From the NCBI GenBank assembly GCA_943737045.1, contig CALSFV010000237.1, forward strand, positions 310,001 through 374,000: a stretch of DNA of 64,000 nucleotides, read 5' to 3'. A program made the position numbers and the translations under genes. Below the pieces are notes generated by a model. That model saw only the letters and a program-made list of their open reading frames with translations. It made no database searches and was not told where the DNA came from. The DNA is from Parapristionchus giblindavisi. Lineage: Eukaryota; Nematoda; Chromadorea; Rhabditida; Diplogasteridae. Shown here one piece after another: positions 1-15,000 of the stretch. How positions within the stretch are numbered: the stretch's first letter is position 1; the number at the start of each line of letters is the position of its first letter.

Positions 1-37
1 TCGTGTCAAGTTAATATATTATCGAATCTTATCGTAG

Positions 38-239
38 CATATACCACGTGAAAGAGCAAAAAATTCTGAATAATCTACACTTCAGTTCATGTCAAACTGT
101 AATGCTGTGTTGATTCCACAATGCAATAAGTACAAAAGTAGCTTTCACTCTGATAAGACCAAAACAATACCTGAAATGAAAAATTTTCTGCTAAACCCAG
201 CGTGTCATATACCAAACGAAAGAGCAAAAAATTCTGAGT
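38..239 (+). repeat. Internal half-repeat of the satellite monomer (example copy)
   Basis: Inside one monomer the motif at 38-69 (CATATACCA, four variable bases, then AAAGAGCAAAAAATTCTGA) recurs at 206-237 with about three mismatches. The distance is 168 bp, leaving 153 bp to the next copy, so the 321-bp unit looks like a diverged dimer of an ancestral repeat near 160 bp. Weaker similarity continues downstream (GATTCCACAATGCAATAAGTAC against AATTCACAAAATTGAATTATGC). Only the first half carries CACGTG. The pattern recurs in all full monomers. Confidence 0.75.
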
Positions 240-2015
240 ATTTTGCACATTCCCATGTTGAACAACGGCCACTTCAGCCGAATTCACAAAATTGAATTAT
301 GCTTTTTTGGCAATAAAGAATTCGTGTCAAGTTAATATATTATCGAATCTTATCGTAGCATATACCACGTGAAAGAGCAAAAAATTCTGAATAATCTACA
401 CTTCAGTTCATGTCAAACTGTAATGCTGTGTTGATTCCACAATGCAATAAGTACAAAAGTAGCTTTCACTCTGATAAGACCAAAACAATACCTGAAATGA
501 AAAATTTTCTGCTAAACCCAGCGTGTCATATACCAAAACGAAAGAGCAAAAAATTCTGAGTATTTTGCACATTCCCATGTTGAACAACGGCCACTTCAGC
601 CGAATTCACAAAATTGAATTATGCTTTTTTGGCAATAAAGAATTCGTGTCAAGTTAATATATTATCGAATCTTATCGTAGAATATACCACGTGAAAGAGC
701 AAAAAATTCTGAATAATCTACACTTCAGTTCATGTCAAACTGTAATGCTGTGTTGATTCCACAATGCAATAAGTGCAAAAGTAGCTTGCACTCTGATAAG
801 ACCAAAACAATACCTGAAATGAAAAATTTTCTGCTAAACCCAGCGTGTCATATACCAAACGAAAGAGCAAAAAATTCTGAGTATTTTGCACATTCCCATG
901 TTGAACAACGGCCACTTCAGCCGAATTCACAAAATTGAATTATGCTTTTTTGGCAATAAAGAATTCGTGTCAAGTTAATATATTATCGAATCTTATCGTA
1001 GCATATACCACGTGAAAGAGCAAAAAATTCTGAATAATCTACACTTCAGTTCATGTCAAACTGTAATGCTGTGTTGATTCCACAATGCAATAAGTACAAA
1101 AGTAGCTTGCACTCTGATAAGACCAAAACAATACCTGAAATGAAAAATTTTCTGCTAAACCCAGCGTGTCCTATACCAAACGAAAGAGCAAAAAATTCTG
1201 AGTATTTTGCACATTCCCATGTTGAACAACGGCCACTTCAGCCGAATTCACAAAATTGAATTATGCTTTTTTGGCAATAAAGAATTCGTGTCAAGTTAAT
1301 ATATTATCGAATCTTATCGTAGCATATACCACGTGAAAGAGCAAAAAATTCTGAATAATCTACACTTCAGTTCATGTCAAACTGTAATGCTGTGTTGATT
1401 CCACAATGCAATAAGTACAAAAGTAGCTTGCACTCTGATAAGACCAAAACAATACCTGAAATGAAAAATTTTCTGCTAAACCCAGCGTGTCCTATACCAA
1501 ACGAAAGAGCAAAAAATTCTGAGTATTTTGCACATTCCCATGTTGAACAACGGCCACTTCAGCCGAATTCACAAAATTGAATTATGCTTTTTTGGCAATA
1601 AAGAATTCGTGTCAAGTTAATATATTATCGAATCTTATCGTAGCATATACCACGTGAAAGAGCAAAAAATTCTGAATAATCTACACTTCAGTTCATGTCA
1701 AACTGTAATGCTGTGTTGATTCCACAATGCAATAAGTACAAAAGTAGCTTGCACTCTGATAAGACCAAAACAATACCTGAAATGAAAAATTTTCTGCTAA
1801 ACCCAGCGTGTCCTATACCAAACGAAAGAGCAAAAAATTCTGAGTATTTTGCACATTCCCATGTTGAACAACGGCCACTTCAGCCGAATTAACAAAATTG
1901 AATTATGCTTTTTTGGCAATAAAGAATTCGTGTCAAGTTAATATATTATCGAATCTTATCGTAGCATATACCACGTGAAAGAGCAAAAAATTCTGAATAA
2001 TCTACACTTCAGTTC

Positions 2016-5000
2016 ATGTCAAACTGTAATGCTGTGTTGATTCCACAATGCAATAAGTACAAAAGTAGCTTTCACTCTGATAAGACCAAAACAATACCTG
2101 AAATGAAAAATTTTCTGCTAAACCCAGCGTGTCATATACCAAACGAAAGAGCAAAAAATACTGAGTATTTTGCACGTTCCCATGTTGAACAACGGCCACT
2201 TCAGCCGAATTAACAAAATTGAATTATGCTTTTTTGGCAATAAAGAATTCGTGTCAAGTTAATATATTATCGAATCTTATCGTAGCATATACCACGTGAA
2301 AGAGCAAAAAATTCTGAATAATCCACACTTCAGTTCATGTCAAACTGTAATGCTGTGTTGATTCCACAATGCAATAAGTACAAAAGTAGCTTTCACTCTG
2401 ATAAGACCAAAACAATACCTGAAATGAAAAATTTTCTGCTAAACCCAGCGTGTCATATACCAAACGAAAGAGCAAAAAATTCTGAGTATTTTGCACGTTC
2501 CCATGTTGAACAACGGCCACTTCAGCCGCATTAACAAAATTGAATTATGCTTTTTTGGCAATAAAGAATTCGTGTCAAGTTAATATATTATCGAATCTTA
2601 TCGTAGCATATACCACGTGAAAGAGCAAAAAATTCTGAATAATCTACACTTCAGTTCATGTCAAACTGTAATGCTGTGCTGATTCCACAATGCAATAAGT
2701 ACAAAAGTAGCTTTCACTCTGATAAGACCAAAACAATACCCGAAATGAAAAATTTTCTGCTAAACCCAGCGTGTCATATACCAAACGAAAGAGCAAAAAA
2801 TTCTGAGTATTTTGCACATTCCCATGTTGAACAACGGCCACTTCAGCCGAATTCACAAAATTGAATTATGCTTTTTTGGCAATAAAGAATTCGTGTCAAG
2901 TTAATATATTAACGAATCTTATCGTAGCATATACCACGTGAAAGAGCAAAAAATTCTGAATAATCTACACTTCAGTTCATGTCAAACTGTAATGCTGTGT
3001 TGATTCCACAATGCAATAAGTACAAAAGTAGCTTTCACTCTGATAAGACCAAAACAATACCTGAAATGAAAAATTTTCCGCTAAACCCAGCGTGTCATAT
3101 ACCAAACGAAAGAGCAAAAAATACTGAGTATTTTGCACGTTCCCATGTTGAACAACGGCCACTTCAGCCGAATTAACAAAATTGAATTATGCTTTTTTGG
3201 CAATAAAGAATTCGTGTCAAGTTAATATATTATCGAATCTTATCGTAGCATATACCACGTGAAAGAGCAAAAAATTCTGAATAATCTACACTTAAGTTCA
3301 TGTCAAACTGTAATGCTGTGTTGATTCCACAATGCAATAAGTACAAAAGTAGCTTTCACTCTGATAAGACCAAAACAATACCTGAAATGAAAAATTTTCT
3401 GCTAAACCCAGCGTGTCATATACCAAAACGAAAGAGCAAAAAATTCTGAGTATTTTGCACATTCCCATGTTGAACAACGGCCACTTCAGCCGAATTCACA
3501 AAATTGAATTATGCTTTTTTGGCAATAAAGAATTCGTGTCAAGTTAATATATTATCGAATCTTATCGTAGCATATACCACGTGAAAGAGCAAAAAATTCT
3601 GAATAATCTACACTTCAGTTCATGTCAAACTGTAATGCTGTGTTGATTCCACAATGCAATAAGTACAAAAGTAGCTTGCACTCTGATAAGACCAAAACAA
3701 TACCTGAAATGAAAAATTTTCTGCTAAACCCAGCGTGTCCTATACCAAACGAAAGAGCAAAAAATTCTGAGTATTTTGCACATTCCCATGTTGAACAACG
3801 GCCACTTCAGCCGAATTCACAAAATTGAATTATGCTTTTTTGGCAATAAAGAATTCGTGTCAAGTTAATATATTATCGAATCTTATCGTAGCATATACCA
3901 CGTGAAAGAGCAAAAAATTCTGAATAATCTACACTTCAGTTCATGTCAAACTGTAATGCTGTGTTGATTCCACAATGCAATAAGTACAAAAGTAGCTTTC
4001 ACTCTGATAAGACCAAAACAATACCTGAAATGAAAAATTTTCTGCTAAACCCAGCGTGTCATTTACCAAAACGAAAGAGCAAAAAATTCTGAGTATTTTG
4101 CACATTCCCATGTTGAATAACGGCCACTTCAGCCGAATTCACAAAATTGAATTATGCTTTTTTGGCAATAAAGAATTCGTGTCAAGTTAATATATTATCG
4201 AATCTTATCGTAGCATATACCACGTGAAAGAGCAAAAAATTCTGAATAATCTACACTTCAGTTCATGTCAAACTGTAATGCTGTGTTGATTCCACAATGC
4301 AATAAGTACAAAAGTAGCTTTCACTCTGATAAGACCAAAACAATACCTGAAATGAAAAATTTTCTGCTAAACCCAGCGTGTCATATACCAAACGAAAGAG
4401 CAAAAAATTCTGATTATTTTGCACGTTCCCATGTTGAACAACGGCCACTTCAGCCGAATTAACAAAATTGAATTATGCTTTTTTGGCAATAAAGAATTCG
4501 TGTCAAGTTAATATATTATCGAATCTTATCGTAGCATATACCACGTGAAAGAGCAAAAAATTCTGAATAATCTACACTTCAGTTCATGTCAAACTGTAAT
4601 GCTGTGTTGATTCCACAATGCAATAAGTACAAAAGTAGCTTTCACTCTGATAAGACCAAAACAATACCTGAAATGAAAAATTTTCTGCTAAACCCAGCGT
4701 GTCATATACCAAACGAAAGAGCAAAAAATACTGAGTATTTTGCACGTTCCCATGTTGAACAACGGCCACTTCAGCCGAATTAACAAAATTGAATTATGCT
4801 TTTTTGGCAATAAAGAATTCGTGTCAAGTTAATATATTATCGAATCTTATCGTAGCATATACCACGTGAAAGAGCAAAAAATTCTGAATAATCCACACTT
4901 CAGTTCATGTCAAACTGTAATGCTGTGTTGATTCCACAATGCAATAAGTACAAAAGTAGCTTTCACTCTGATAAGACCAAAACAATACCTGAAATGAAAA

Positions 5001-6600
5001 ATTTTCTGCTAAACCCAGCGTGTCATATACCAAACGAAAGAGCAAAAAATTCTGATTATTTTGCACGTTCCCATGTTGAACAACGGCCACTTCAGCCGAA
5101 TTAACAAAATTGAATTATGCTTTTTTGGCAATAAAGAATTCGTGTCAAGTTAATATATTATCGAATCTTATCGTAGCATATACCACGTGAAAGAGCAAAA
5201 AATTCTGAATAATCTACACTTCAGTTCATGTCAAACTGTAATGCTGTGTTGATTCCACAATGCAATAAGTACAAAAGTAGCTTTCACTCTGATAAGACCA
5301 AAACAATACCTGAAATGAAAAATTTTCTGCTAAACCCAGCGTGTCATATACCAAACGAAAGAGCAAAAAATACTGAGTATTTTGCACGTTCCCATGTTGA
5401 ACAACGGCCACTTCAGCCGAATTAACAAAATTGAATTATGCTTTTTTGGCAATAAAGAATTCGTGTCAAGTTAATATATTATCGAATCTTATCGTAGCAT
5501 ATACCACGTGAAAGAGCAAAAAATTCTGAATAATCCACACTTCAGTTCATGTCAAACTGTAATGCTGTGTTGATTCCACAATGCAATAAGTACAAAAGTA
5601 GCTTTCACTCTGATAAGACCAAAACAATACCTGAAATGAAAAATTTTCTGCTAAACCCAGCGTGTCATATACCAAACGAAAGAGCAAAAAATTCTGAGTA
5701 TTTTGCACGTTCCCATGTTGAACAACGGCCACTTCAGCCGCATTAACAAAATTGAATTATGCTTTTTTGGCAATAAAGAATTCGTGTCAAGTTAATATAT
5801 TATCGAATCTTATCGTAGCATATACCACGTGAAAGAGCAAAAAATTCTGAATAATCTACACTTCAGTTCATGTCAAACTGTAATGCTGTGCTGATTCCAC
5901 AATGCAATAAGTACAAAAGTAGCTTTCACTCTGATAAGACCAAAACAATACCCGAAATGAAAAATTTTCTGCTAAACCCAGCGTGTCATATACCAAACGA
6001 AAGAGCAAAAAATTCTGAGTATTTTGCACATTCCCATGTTGAACAACGGCCACTTCAGCCGAATTCACAAAATTGAATTATGCTTTTTTGGCAATAAAGA
6101 ATTCGTGTCAAGTTAATATATTAACGAATCTTATCGTAGCATATACCACGTGAAAGAGCAAAAAATTCTGAATAATCTACACTTCAGTTCATGTCAAACT
6201 GTAATGCTGTGTTGATTCCACAATGCAATAAGTACAAAAGTAGCTTTCACTCTGATAAGACCAAAACAATACCTGAAATGAAAAATTTTCCGCTAAACCC
6301 AGCGTGTCATATACCAAACGAAAGAGCAAAAAATACTGAGTATTTTGCACGTTCCCATGTTGAACAACGGCCACTTCAGCCGAATTAACAAAATTGAATT
6401 ATGCTTTTTTGGCAATAAAGAATTCGTGTCAAGTTAATATATTATCGAATCTTATCGTAGCATATACCACGTGAAAGAGCAAAAAATTCTGAATAATCTA
6501 CACTTAAGTTCATGTCAAACTGTAATGCTGTGTTGATTCCACAATGCAATAAGTACAAAAGTAGCTTGCACTCTGATAAGACCAAAACAATACCTGAAAT
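2016..6600. repeat. 10-monomer higher-order duplication (3212-bp offset)
   Basis: The run of monomers starting 2016, 2337, 2658 and 2979 recurs at 5228, 5549, 5870 and 6191. Markers are AATAATCCACAC (near 2321 and 5533), TGTGCTGATTCC with ATACCCGAAATG (2658 and 5870), TATTAACGAATC (near 2907 and 6119) and AATTTTCCGCTAA (2979 and 6191). Offset is 3212 bp, i.e. ten monomers including two 322-bp ones. Nested inside, monomers 4265/4586 and 4907/5228 form a 642-bp dimer marked by TCTGATTATTTT. Confidence 0.85.
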
Positions 6601-9089
6601 GAAAAATTTTCTGCTAAACCCAGCGTGTCCTATACCAAACGAAAGAGCAAAAAATTCTGAGTATTTTGCACATTCCCATGTTGAACAACGGCCACTTCAG
6701 CCGAATTCACAAAATTGAATTATGCTTTTTTGGCAATAAAGAATTCGTGTCAAGTTAATATATTATCGAATCTTATCGTAGCATATACCACGTGAAAGAG
6801 CAAAAAATTCTGAATAATCTACACTTCAGTTCATGTCAAACTGTAATGCTGTGTTGATTCCACAATGCAATAAGTACAAAAGTAGCTTTCACTCTGATAA
6901 GACCAAAACAATACCTGAAATGAAAAATTTTCTGCTAAACCCAGCGTGTCATATACCAAACGAAAGAGCAAAAAATACTGAGTATTTTGCACGTTCCCAT
7001 GTTGAACAACGGCCACTTCAGCCGCATTAACAAAATTGAATTATGCTTTTTTGGCAATAAAGAATTCGTGTCAAGTTAATATATTATCGAATCTTATCGT
7101 AGCATATACCACGTGAAAGAGCAAAAAATTCTGAATAATCTACACTTAAGTTCATGTCAAACTGTAATGCTGTGTTGATTCCACAATGCAATAAGTACAA
7201 AAGTAGCTTTCACTCTGATAAGACCAAAACAATACCTGAAATGAAAAAAATTCTGCTAAACCCAGCGTGTCATATACCAAACGAAAGAGCAAAAAATTCT
7301 GAGTATTTTGCACATTCCCATGTTGAACAACGGCCACTTCAGCCGAATTCACAAAATTGAATTATGCTTTTTTGGCAATAAAGAATTCGTGTCAAGTTAA
7401 TATATTATCGAATCTTATCGTAGCATATACCACGTGAAAGAGCAAAAAATTCTGAATAATCTACACTTCAGTTCATGTCAAACTGTAATGCTGTGTTGAT
7501 TCCACAATGCAATAAGTACAAAAGTAGCTTTCACTCTGATAAGACCAAAACAATACCTGAAATGAAAAATTTTCTGCTAAACCCAGCGTGTCATATACCA
7601 AAACGAAAGAGCAAAAAATTCTGAGTATTTTGCACATTCCCATGTTGAACAACGGCCACTTCAGCCGAATTCACAAAATTGAATTATGCTTTTTTGGCAA
7701 TAAAGAATTCGTGTCAAGTTAATATATTATCGAATCTTATCGTAGAATATACCACGTGAAAGAGCAAAAAATTCTGAATAATCTACACTTCAGTTCATGT
7801 CAAACTGTAATGCTGTGTTGATTCCACAATGCAATAAGTACAAAAGTAGCTTGCACTCTGATAAGACCAAAACAATACCTGAAATGAAAAATTTTCTGCT
7901 AAACCCAGCGTGTCATATACCAAACGAAAGAGCAAAAAATTCTGAGTATTTTGCACATTCCCATGTTGAACAACGGCCACTTCAGCCGAATTCACAAAAT
8001 TGAATTATGCTTTTTTGGCAATAAAGAATTCGTGTCAAGTTAATATATTATCGAATCTTATCGTAGCATATACCACGTGAAAGAGCAAAAAATTCTGAAT
8101 AATCTACACTTCAGTTCATGTCAAACTGTAATGCTGTGTTGATTCCACAATGCAATAAGTACAAAAGTAGCTTTCACTCTGATAAGACCAAAACAATACC
8201 TGAAATGAAAAATTTTCTGCTAAACCCAGCGTGTCATATACCAAAACGAAAGAGCAAAAAATTCTGAGTATTTTGCACATTCCCATGTTGAACAACGGCC
8301 ACTTCAGCCGAATTCTCAAAATTGAATTATGCTTTTTTGGCAATAAAGAATTCGTGTCAAGTTAATATATTATCGAATCTTATCGTAGCATATACCACGT
8401 GAAAGAGCAAAAAATTCTGAATAATCTACACTTCAGTTCATGTCAAACTGTAATGCTGTGTTGATTCCACAATGCAATAAGTACAAAAGTAGCTTTCACT
8501 CTGATAAGACCAAAACAATACCTGAAATGAAAAATTTTCTGCTAAACCCAGCGTGTCATATACCAAACGAAAGAGCAAAAAATTCTGAGTATTTTGCACG
8601 TTCCCATGTTGAACAACGGCCACTTCAGCCGAATTAACAAAATTGAATTATGCTTTTTTGGCAATAAAGAATTCGTGTCAAGTTAGTATATTATCGAATC
8701 TTATCGTAGCATATACCACGTGAAAGAGCAAAAAATTCTGAATAATCTACACTTCAGTTCATGTCAAACTGTAATGCTGTGTTGATTCCACAATGCAATA
8801 AGTACAAAAGTAGCTTTCACTCTGATAAGACCAAAACAATACCTGAAATGAAAAATTTTCTGCTAAACCCAGCGTGTCATATACAAAACAAAAGAGCAAA
8901 AAATTCTGAGTATTTTGAACGTTCCCATGTTGAACAACGGCCACTTCAGCCGAATTAACAAAATTGAATTATGCTTTTTTGGCAATAAAGAATTCGTGTC
9001 AAGTTAATATATTATCGAATCTTATCGTAGCATATACCACGTGAAAGAGCAAAAAATTCTGAATAATCTACACTTCAGTTCATGTCAAA

Positions 9090-12000
9090 CTGTAATGCTG
9101 TGTTGATTCCACAATGCAATAAGTACAAAAGTAGCTTTCACTCTGATAAGACCAAAACAATACCTGAAATGAAAAATTTTCTGCTAAACCCAGCGTGTCA
9201 TATACCAAACGAAAGAGCAAAAAATTCTGAGTATTTTGCACATTCCCATGTTGAACAACGGCCACTTCAGCCGAATTCACAAAATTGAATTATGCTTTTT
9301 TGGCAATAAAGAATTCGTGTCAAGTTAATATATTATCGAATCTTATCGTAGCATATACCACGTGAAAGAGCAAAAAATTCTGAATAATCTACACTTCAGT
9401 TCATGTCAAACTGTAATGCTGTGTTGATTCCACAATGCAATAAGTACAAAAGTAGCTTTCACTCTGATAAGACCAAAACAATACCTGAAATGAAAAATTT
9501 TCTGCTAAACCCAGCGTGTCATATACAAAACAAAAGAGCAAAAAATTCTGAGTATTTTGAACGTTCCCATGTTGAACAACGGCCACTTCAGCCGAATTAA
9601 CAAAATTGAATTATGCTTTTTTGGCAATAAAGAATTCGTGTCAAGTTAATATATTATCGAATCTTATCGTAGCATATACCACGTGAAAGAGCAAAAAATT
9701 CTGAATAATCTACACTTCAGTTCATGTCAAACTGTAATGCTGTGTTGATTCCACAATGCAATAAGTACAAAAGTAGCTTTCACTCTGATAAGACCAAAAC
9801 AATACCTGAAATGAAAAATTTTCTGCTAAACCCAGCGTGTCATATACCAAACGAAAGAGCAAAAAATTCTGAGTATTTTGCACATTCCCATGTTGAACAA
9901 CGGCCACTTCAGCCGAATTCACAAAATTGAATTATGCTTTTTTGGCAATAAAGAATTCGTGTCAAGTTAATATATTATCGAATCTTATCGTAGCATATAC
10001 CACGTGAAAGAGCAAAAAATTCTGAATAATCTACACTTAAGTTCATGTCAAACTGTAATGCTGTGTTGATTCCACAATGCAATAAGTACAAAAGTAGCTT
10101 TCACTCTGATAAGACCAAAACAATACCTGAAATGAAAAATTTTCTGCTAAACCCAGCGTGTCATATACCAAACGAAAGAGCAAAAAATACTGAGTATTTT
10201 GCACGTTCCCATGTTGAACAACGGCCACTTCAGCCGAATTAACAAAATTGAATTATGCTTTTTTGGCAATAAAGAATTCGTGTCAAGTTAATATATTATC
10301 GAATCTTATCGTAGCATATACCACGTGAAAGAGCAAAAAATTCTGAATAATCTACACTTAAGTTCATGTCAAACTGTAATGCTGTGTTGATTCCACAATG
10401 CAATAAGTACAAAAGTAGCTTTCACTCTGATAAGACCAAAACAATACCTGAAATGAAAAATTTTCTGCTAAACCCAGCGTGTCATATACCAAACGAAAGA
10501 GCAAAAAATTCTGAGTATTTTGCACGTTCCCATGTTGAACAACGGCCACTTCAGCCGAATTCACAAAATTGAATTATGCTTTTTTGGCAATAAAGAATTC
10601 GTGTCAAGTTAATATATTATCGAATCTTATCGTAGCATATACCACGTGAAAGAGCAAAAAATTCTGAATGATCTACACTTCAGTTCATGTCAAACTGTAA
10701 TGCTGTGTTGATTCCACAATGCAATAAGTACAAAAGTAGCTTGCACTCTGATAAGACCAAAACAATACCTGAAATGAAAAAAATTCTGCTAAACCCAGCG
10801 TGTCATATACCAAACGAAAGAGCAAAAAATTCTGAGTATTTTGCACATTCCCATGTTGAACAACGGCCACTTCAGCCGAATTCACAAAATTGAATTATGC
10901 TTTTTTGGCAATAAAGAATTCGTGTCAAGTTAATATATTATCGAATCTTATCGTAGCATATACCACGTGAAAGAGCAAAAAATTCTGAATAATCTACACT
11001 TCAGTTCATGTCAAACTGTAATGCTGTGTTGATTCCACAATGCAATAAGTACAAAAGTAGCTTGCACTCTGATAAGACCAAAACAATACCTGAAATGAAA
11101 AATTTTCTGCTAAACCCAGCGTGTCATATACCAAACGAAAGAGCAAAAAATTCTGAGTATTTTGCACATTCCCATGTTGAACAACGGCCACTTCAGCCGA
11201 ATTCACAAAATTGAATTATGCTTTTTTGGCAATAAAGAATTCGTGTCAAGTTAATATATTATCGAATCTTATCGTAGCATATACCACGTGAAAGAGCAAA
11301 AAATTCTGAATAATCTACACTTCAGTTCATGTCAAACTGTAATGCTGTGTTGATTCCACAATGCAATAAGTACAAAAGTAGCTTTCACTCTGATAAAACC
11401 AAAACAATACCTGAAATGAAAAATTTTCTGCTAAACCCAGCGTGTCATATACCAAAACGAAAGAGCAAAAAATTCTGAGTATTTTGCACATTCCCATGTT
11501 GAACAACGGCCACTTCAGCCGAATTCACAAAATTGAATTATGCTTTTTTGGCAATAAAGAATTCGTGTCAAGTTAATATATTATCGAATCTTATCGTAGC
11601 ATATACCACGTGAAAGAGCAAAAAATTCTGAATAATCTACACTTCAGTTCATGTCAAACTGTAATGCTGTGTTGATTCCACAATGCAATAAGTACAAAAG
11701 TAGCTTTCACTCTGATAAGACCAAAACAATACCTGAAATGAAAAATTTTCTGCTAAACCCAGCGTGTCATATACCAAACGAAAGAGCAAAAAATTCTGAG
11801 TATTTTGCACATTCCCATGTTGAACAACGGCCACTTCAGCCGAATTCACAAAATTGAATTATGCTTTTTTGGCAATAAAGAATTCGTGTCAAGTTAATAT
11901 ATTATCGAATCTTATCGTAGCATATACCACGTGAAAGAGCAAAAAATTCTGAATAATCTACACTTCAGTTCATGTCAAACTGTAATGCTGTGTTGATTCC

Positions 12001-15000
12001 ACAATGCAATAAGTACAAAAGTAGCTTTCACTCTGATAAGACCAAAACAATACCTGAAATGAAAAAATTTCTGCTAAACCCAGCGTGTCATATACCAAAC
12101 GAAAGAGCAAAAAATTCTGAGGATTTTGCACGTTCCCATGTTGAACAACGGCCACTTCAGCCGAATTAACAAAATTGAATTATGCTTTTTTGGCAATAAA
12201 GAATTCGTGTCAAGTTAATATATTATCGAATCTTATCGTAGCATATACCACGTGAAAGAGCAAAAAATTCTGAATAATCTACACTTAAGTTCATGTCAAA
12301 CTGTAATGCTGTGTTGATTCCACAATGCAATAAGTACAAAAGTAGCTTTCACTCTGATAAGACCAAAACAATACCTGAAATGAAAAATTTTCTGCTAAAC
12401 CCAGCGTGTCATATACCAAACGAAAGAGCAAAAAATTCTGAGTATTTTGCACGTTCCCATGTTGAACAACGGCCACTTCAGCCGAATTAACAAAATTGAA
12501 TTATGCTTTTTTGGCAATAAAGAATTCGTGTCAAGTTAATATATTATCGAATCTTATCGTAGCATATACCACGTGAAAGAGCAAAAAATTCTGAATAATC
12601 TACACTTAAGTTCATGTCAAACTGTAATGCTGTGTTGATTCCACAATGCAATAAGTACAAAAGTAGCTTTCACTCTGATAAGACCAAAACAATACCTGAA
12701 ATGAAAAATTTTCTGCTAAACCCAGCGTGTCATATACCAAACGAAAGAGCAAAAAATTCTGAGTATTTTGCACGTTCCCATGTTGAACAACGGCCACTTC
12801 AGCCGAATTAACAAAATTGAATTATGCTTTTTTGGCAATAAAGAATTCGTGTCAAGTTAATATATTATCGAATTTTATCGTAGCATATACCACGTGAAAG
12901 AGCAAAAAATTCTGAATAATCTACACTTAAGTTCATGTCAAACTGTAATGCTGTGTTGATTCCACAATGCAATAAGTACAAAAGTAGCTTTCACTCTGAT
13001 AAGACCAAAACAATACCTGAAATGAAAAATTTTCTGCTAAACCCAGCGTGTCATATACCAAACGAAAGAGCAAAAAATTCTGAGTATTTTGCACATTCCC
13101 ATGTTGAACAACGGCCACTTCAGCCGAATTCACAAAATTGAATTATGCTTTTTTGGCAATAAAGAATTCGTGTCAAGTTAATATATTATCGAATCTTATC
13201 GTAGCATATACCACGTGAAAGAGCAAAAAATTCTGAATAATCTACACTTCAGTTCATGTCAAACTGTAATGCTGTGTTGATTCCACAATGCAATAAGTAC
13301 AAAAGTAGCTTTCACTCTGATAAGACCAAAACAATACCTGAAATGAAAAATTTTCTGCTAAACCCAGCGTGTCATATACAAAACAAAAGAGCAAAAAATT
13401 CTGAGTATTTTGAACGTTCCCATGTTGAACAACGGCCACTTCAGCCGAATTAACAAAATTGAATTATGCTTTTTTGGCAATAAAGAATTCGTGTCAAGTT
13501 AATATATTATCGAATCTTATCGTAGCATATACCACGTGAAAGAGCAAAAAATTCTGAATAATCTACACTTCAGTTCATGTCAAACTGTAATGCTGTGTTG
13601 ATTCCACAATGCAATAAGTACAAAAGTAGCTTTCACTCTGATAAGACCAAAACAATACCTGAAATGAAAAATTTTCTGCTAAACCCAGCGTGTCATATAC
13701 CAAACGAAAGAGCAAAAAATTCTGAGTATTTTGCACATTCCCATGTTGAACAACGGCCACTTCAGCCGAATTCACAAAATTGAATTATGCTTTTTTGGCA
13801 ATAAAGAATTCGTGTCAAGTTAATATATTATCGAATCTTATCGTAGCATATACCACGTGAAAGAGCAAAAAATTCTGAATAATCTACACTTAAGTTCATG
13901 TCAAACTGTAATGCTGTGTTGATTCCACAATGCAATAAGTACAAAAGTAGCTTTCACTCTGATAAGACCAAAACAATACCTGAAATGAAAAATTTTCTGC
14001 TAAACCCAGCGTGTCATATACCAAACGAAAGAGCAAAAAATACTGAGTATTTTGCACGTTCCCATGTTGAACAACGGCCACTTCAGCCGAATTAACAAAA
14101 TTGAATTATGCTTTTTTGGCAATAAAGAATTCGTGTCAAGTTAATATATTATCGAATCTTATCGTAGCATATACCACGTGAAAGAGCAAAAAATTCTGAA
14201 TAATCTACACTTAAGTTCATGTCAAACTGTAATGCTGTGTTGATTCCACAATGCAATAAGTACAAAAGTAGCTTTCACTCTGATAAGACCAAAACAATAC
14301 CTGAAATGAAAAATTTTCTGCTAAACCCAGCGTGTCATATACCAAACGAAAGAGCAAAAAATTCTGAGTATTTTGCACGTTCCCATGTTGAACAACGGCC
14401 ACTTCAGCCGAATTCACAAAATTGAATTATGCTTTTTTGGCAATAAAGAATTCGTGTCAAGTTAATATATTATCGAATCTTATCGTAGCATATACCACGT
14501 GAAAGAGCAAAAAATTCTGAATGATCTACACTTCAGTTCATGTCAAACTGTAATGCTGTGTTGATTCCACAATGCAATAAGTACAAAAGTAGCTTGCACT
14601 CTGATAAGACCAAAACAATACCTGAAATGAAAAAAATTCTGCTAAACCCAGCGTGTCATATACCAAACGAAAGAGCAAAAAATTCTGAGTATTTTGCACA
14701 TTCCCATGTTGAACAACGGCCACTTCAGCCGAATTCACAAAATTGAATTATGCTTTTTTGGCAATAAAGAATTCGTGTCAAGTTAATATATTATCGAATC
14801 TTATCGTAGCATATACCACGTGAAAGAGCAAAAAATTCTGAATAATCTACACTTCAGTTCATGTCAAACTGTAATGCTGTGTTGATTCCACAATGCAATA
14901 AGTACAAAAGTAGCTTGCACTCTGATAAGACCAAAACAATACCTGAAATGAAAAATTTTCTGCTAAACCCAGCGTGTCATATACCAAACGAAAGAGCAAA

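Noticed and set aside
89..295. Recurring 65-68-codon plus-strand frames and 61-75-codon minus-strand frames in each monomer as a tandem gene family
   Set aside because: They are by-products of a 321-bp (multiple of three) repeat. Recurring variants change amino acids, some monomers are frameshifted by one base, and no signal, domain or motif is recognisable.
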